From contig CABRXB010000055.1 in assembly GCA_902474785.1 (NCBI GenBank), positions 1-6,880 of the forward strand: DNA of 6,880 nucleotides, read 5' to 3'. This document shows, in pieces, positions 6,769-6,880 of the stretch. A model generated the notes under the pieces. The model searched no databases. It was given only the letters and a program-made list of their open reading frames with translations, and was not told the origin of the DNA. Position 1 is the stretch's first letter; each line of letters starts with the position of its first letter. The stretch comes from an uncultured Eubacteriales bacterium (GTDB lineage: Bacteria; Bacillota; Clostridia; Oscillospirales; Feifaniaceae). The position numbers and the translations under genes are program-made.

Positions 6769-6880
6769 AGAGCAGACGGCCGAGCTCCTCCACCCGCTGC
6801 GCAAAGAGCGCAAGCGCCTGTGTGACCGGCGCCGGCGTTGTGAGATCCACCCCGGCGACCTTGAGTGCCTCGAGCGGCGG
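6767..6880 (-). CDS. pepF: Oligoendopeptidase F-like M3B peptidase, C-terminal end (runs off the window)
   Basis: The frame is open from base 6880 to TAG at 6769-6767 and gives the last 37 residues, PPLEALKVAGVDLTTPAPVT followed by a helix ending EELGRLL. The pattern P(L)E-LK-AGVD-(T/S)-P-PV-AL--F is the usual C-terminus of PepF/M3B oligoendopeptidases. These are cytoplasmic zinc metallopeptidases that cleave short peptides. The HEXXH zinc site and about 560 residues would lie outside the window. The fragment is short, so the family is likely but the exact subfamily is not certain. It is followed by terminator-like hairpins and appears to be a separate transcription unit from the exporter operon. 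Confidence 0.75.
   Translation of the reverse strand, partial: PPLEALKVAGVDLTTPAPVTQALALFAQRVEELGRLL

Noticed and set aside
6502..6813. 103-codon minus-strand frame between pepF and the adaptor
   Set aside because: It overlaps the pepF 3' end in another frame, crosses the terminator hairpin, has no ribosome binding site and shows R/S/G-rich shadow composition.

Overview
The window is a stretch of a moderately GC-rich bacterial chromosome in which every supportable gene lies on the minus strand, so it reads biologically from high to low coordinates. Likely source: a Gram-positive-type Firmicute of the class Clostridia (Oscillospirales-like). This is an inference from a MacAB-type exporter with no outer-membrane channel gene in view, a surface protein with S-layer homology (SLH) domains, strong AGGAGG ribosome binding sites, and the flanking genes pepF and prmA. 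No species can be named from sequence alone.

Layout in transcription order. (1) 6880-6767: the last 37 codons of a gene resembling oligoendopeptidase F (M3B family). (2) 6766-6423: a 344-base gene-free region with a terminator-like hairpin for pepF, a candidate promoter for the next operon, and a GC-rich inverted repeat around that promoter. (3) 6422-459: a tight four-gene operon. It encodes a 602-residue membrane-anchored adaptor (HlyD/MacA superfamily), a 237-residue MacB/LolD-type ATPase, a 390-residue MacB/FtsX-type permease and a 748-residue secreted SLH protein. Spacings are 14 bp, a 4-bp ATGA overlap and 11 bp, and each gene has a good Shine-Dalgarno. (4) 458-376: a short spacer with a near-perfect 34-base inverted repeat and a possible extended -10 promoter. 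(5) 375-1: the first 125 codons of prmA (ribosomal protein L11 methyltransferase), which runs out of the window.

How the genes may work together: adaptor, ATPase and permease form a MacAB-like ABC export or mechanotransmission complex in the cytoplasmic membrane. The last gene, the SLH protein, would sit in the cell wall or S-layer. The most interesting inference is that it is a wall-side partner or client of the exporter. Two architectures support a closer look. The adaptor appears to contain two consecutive lipoyl/coiled-coil/barrel modules instead of one, with an acidic Gly/Ala/Asp/Glu insert in its C-terminal domain. The SLH protein appears to be three SLH domains followed by a run of about seven beta-rich repeats of roughly 60-73 residues. 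No RNA gene, CRISPR array, insertion sequence or phage gene was found.
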